Source: Parietichytrium sp. I65-24A
Lineage: Eukaryota > Sar > Bigyra > Thraustochytrida > Thraustochytriidae
NCBI GenBank assembly: GCA_012862575.1
Contig: BLSF01000017.1
Coordinates: 496,001 to 560,000, forward strand
Length of the DNA: 64,000 nt
Reading direction: 5' to 3'
Positions 62,140 through 64,000 of this stretch are shown piece by piece. Below the pieces are notes generated by a model that saw only the letters and a program-made list of their open reading frames with translations, searched no databases and was not told where the DNA came from. Made by a program: the position numbers and the translations under genes. Position 1 is the stretch's first letter. The number at the start of each line of letters is the position of its first letter.

Positions 62140-62648
62140 TCACACTGTCAATAAAAACATGCGACCACAAACAAATCATTATATTTTCCCCTATCAAACA
62201 ATTATATCAAGCCATCATAGACTTACATAAGCAACGCTGTAACAGTGCGAGATGCCGAAACGGGTACACACCTCGCGTGTTAGCGTAAACGTTAGCTGTC
62301 TTACCGCTGGCTTTCGAGTTGAGGTGCATTTTAAAACGTCTAGCAGTGAGAATAGGCATGTCGGTAGGAACCTGGGACTGCGAGTTGGTGGGTGAATGAA
62401 TGCAGGTGGACTGGGTTGGATTTTGTTTTGTTTTGGTTGAGGCTGAAAATAACGACTGCGAATGGGAGAAAAGAACATCCGTTCAAAAGTTGAAAGAGAA
62501 TGGGACTTGAAAAAGTCATAAAAGTAGCTTGGGGGTCAGGAGTGAAACAGAAACATAAAGACGAAAGTTGGAGATGAAAGGAGTCTGGTGTTGAAAAAGA
62601 GGACGGTCCACGGTCGGCAATGGGTGGGTTTTGTTTTTGGCCGCGGCG
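61663..62648. other. Intergenic region with (AATG)n/(ATCA)n repeats
   Basis: About 1 kb between the tandem paralogues. An AATG tetramer run (about 62083-62107) passes directly into an ATCA run (about 62108-62139). A degenerate ACTCCGTACTCCGAGT lies at about 61900. No gene is seen, though a short open frame abuts the start of paralogue A. Confidence 0.55.
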
Positions 62649-63815
62649 TCAGTTGGAGAAGTTGTACATGGCAATTACAAAGCAAGCGAGGTTCACTGCA
62701 GTTATGTGCAAGTGGTGACACACCTTGTAAAAGGTGACCGGAGACCCGGGTGGCACAGCTTCCTTCCAGCCTGCATCATACGAGATGTCGACGATAGAGA
62801 TCCCGAGATTACTGAATAGAAACAAAGCCATGACGAAACTCGTTGCCAAGGCTGTGTTTCGGACTTTGGTAAGGACCTGTCGGAAAATATTTGCGGGCAT
62901 GCGAGGTTTGTGGGCCATATTTCGACGGCTGAGGATCGATTTGGCGGTGAAAAGCGTTGACCGGCGTCCTTTTGATCCCGGCTCAGGCGTGGAAAGGCCG
63001 GACTTTTCGTTTCGCGACTCAGAGTTCTCGTTCGAGATTGAAGCATTACTTAGCGTTCGGAGCTTTTCGCTTGTGCTCAAAGAGCCTTCAAGCAGGATAC
63101 TCAGCCTTCTGGCGCCGTACAAGTAGCTGGCAATAACAGCCGCAACCACGGGCGCCAGGGTGAAACCCATCACCGACCTCCCTTCGACCTTCTCCACGAC
63201 AACGCCTACAGCCCCAGACACGATAAAGGCAGCTTCCCAGAGGTAGATCAATTTCTTAGTGCGTGCCAGCTTGCTCTCTTGGTTTACAGTGAGCCTGCCT
63301 GTGTTGTCGGCAATTTCCACCCATAGCAGGCTGATGTGAAGAAGCGAAATCCACGCAAGCGCAATGGCCACTGGCGCAAACACTATGCTGGTGACATTGA
63401 AGCGGCCCTTATACTGGTCTTTGAAGTCCATGGTGCTAAGCATATCGCCGCGCACGATGAGGGCGCTGAGACAGACTGCAAGCGCCCACATCGCCCCTGC
63501 GACGGCAGCGATGAATGCTAAAGTAACCGTTGCGGAGTGCGCGTTGATCACGAAGAGCTTTTTCCTTTTAAACAGTCGCCACATGCACACCATGAGCAAA
63601 CATGCAGCAGCCAAGCCCATCAAGCACGAGCAAGAGTTCCACGCAATCGACATCATGGTCGACAGCGTCATCTTATCACAATTGGCTCCAGTCCACCCGT
63701 AGAACGAGTTGCACATGCAGCCCGACCCCGTGCCGCTCCGATTGAACCACAGCGTTTCTGCATAGCACAGCTCATTCGCGCCGCACTCTGCGTTGTCCAC
63801 GCACAGCTCCTCCAT
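62649..63815 (-). CDS. EGF-like ectodomain, seven-TM receptor-like protein (paralogue B)
   Basis: A 388-aa single-exon paralogue of the neighbouring gene, same strand. Cys5, 11, 17, 33, 35 and 46 form an EGF-like module ending CMCNSFYGWTGANC, with an NRSG glycosylation site between. TM segments lie at about 52-80, 90-115, 130-160, 177-197, 205-228, 318-340 and 362-384. The TM5-TM6 loop is about 90 residues, Ser/Arg-rich. The protein ends four residues after TM7, so the C-tail of paralogue A is absent. It also lacks A's intron, which in A falls between the EGF module and TM1. Identity to A over the TM core is roughly 35-40% by eye. There is no cleavable signal peptide at this ATG. Function is unknown; ligand sensing by the EGF module is inferred. 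Confidence 0.82.
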   Translation of the reverse strand: MEELCVDNAECGANELCYAETLWFNRSGTGSGCMCNSFYGWTGANCDKMTLSTMMSIAWNSCSCLMGLAAACLLMVCMWRLFKRKKLFVINAHSATVTLAFIAAVAGAMWALAVCLSALIVRGDMLSTMDFKDQYKGRFNVTSIVFAPVAIALAWISLLHISLLWVEIADNTGRLTVNQESKLARTKKLIYLWEAAFIVSGAVGVVVEKVEGRSVMGFTLAPVVAAVIASYLYGARRLSILLEGSLSTSEKLRTLSNASISNENSESRNEKSGLSTPEPGSKGRRSTLFTAKSILSRRNMAHKPRMPANIFRQVLTKVRNTALATSFVMALFLFSNLGISIVDISYDAGWKEAVPPGSPVTFYKVCHHLHITAVNLACFVIAMYNFSN

Positions 63816-64000
63816 CCTTCATACCACAGGCGCACTGGCCTCGACGACTTTGTCTCGTCTCCGACCGAAAAGCCTGCCAGTCTGCTGGCAACGCACTATC
63901 TTTTGCAATCTGCCACCAGAGATAGGGAGAGCAGCAGAGCCAACAATCATTCACCACTCGCGTGCAGAGCCTTGCACGCCGCGAAGCCTACATCCACGCG
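63816..64000. other. Upstream flank of paralogue B, window edge
   Basis: 185 bp to the end of the window. No gene is seen. It may contain the promoter, leader or an upstream exon of paralogue B. Confidence 0.4.

Overview
The window is nuclear DNA of a eukaryotic microbe with a compact, intron-poor genome. About 21 protein genes are recognisable or well supported in 64 kb. Most are single-exon. Seven introns in six genes plus one two-intron ribosomal gene are inferred here; all are short (70-211 nt) and GT-AG, with donors almost always GTAAGT or GTGAGT. The gene content is plainly eukaryotic: ribosomal protein eL29, AP-5 mu, ALG14, TAP42, Yippee, a CaMK-type kinase, a mitochondrial ProRS and a mitochondrial carrier. 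The mix of multi-domain fusions, an atypical bZIP and a KEA/TMCO3-type antiporter suggests a heterotrophic protist, possibly a stramenopile such as a thraustochytrid. That placement is inference only; no search could be run. No virus-like element, LTR element, transposase, reverse transcriptase, rRNA or convincing tRNA was seen.

Layout, left to right. 0-12 kb: mitochondrial carrier (-), eL29 with a 14-nt microexon (+), a 2034-aa five-C2/EF-hand/zinc-finger/RS protein (+), AP-5 mu (-). 13-29 kb: CaMK-like kinase (+), four-TM/MORN/alpha-beta hydrolase (+), chromo-like nuclear protein (+), pseudokinase-ARM-RING protein (-), Yippee (+), TAP42 (-). 29.7-33.4 kb: mitochondrial ProRS (+) and an atypical bZIP-like protein (-). 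33.4-42.6 kb: a 9.3-kb stretch without a recognisable gene, rich in short tandem repeats. 42.6-53.2 kb: 3'-phosphatase (+), SGNH/GDSL protein (-), NatD-like acetyltransferase with zinc fingers (+), a multi-TM protein of unknown family (-), GEP4-like phosphatase (+), an in-frame 198-bp tandem duplication, ALG14 (+). 53.6-64 kb: KEA/TMCO3-like antiporter (-), a PEX1-like double AAA+ ATPase (-) whose 3' end is duplicated across a single N, and two tandem paralogues (-) with an EGF-like ectodomain and seven predicted TM segments.

The genes are housekeeping and signalling functions and do not form one pathway. They alternate in orientation, so most lie in convergent pairs with 43-410 bp between stop codons and divergent pairs with about 1-1.5 kb between starts. 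The gene-free DNA is dominated by 7-bp-unit tandem arrays, (ATCA)n/(AATG)n and (GA)n tracts, and a recurring near-palindrome TACTSACWGTSAGTA.

The best candidates for something undescribed are the tandem EGF-7TM receptor-like pair at 60.2-63.8 kb, the pseudokinase-ARM-RING protein, and the C2/EF-hand/RanBP2-finger/RS fusion.
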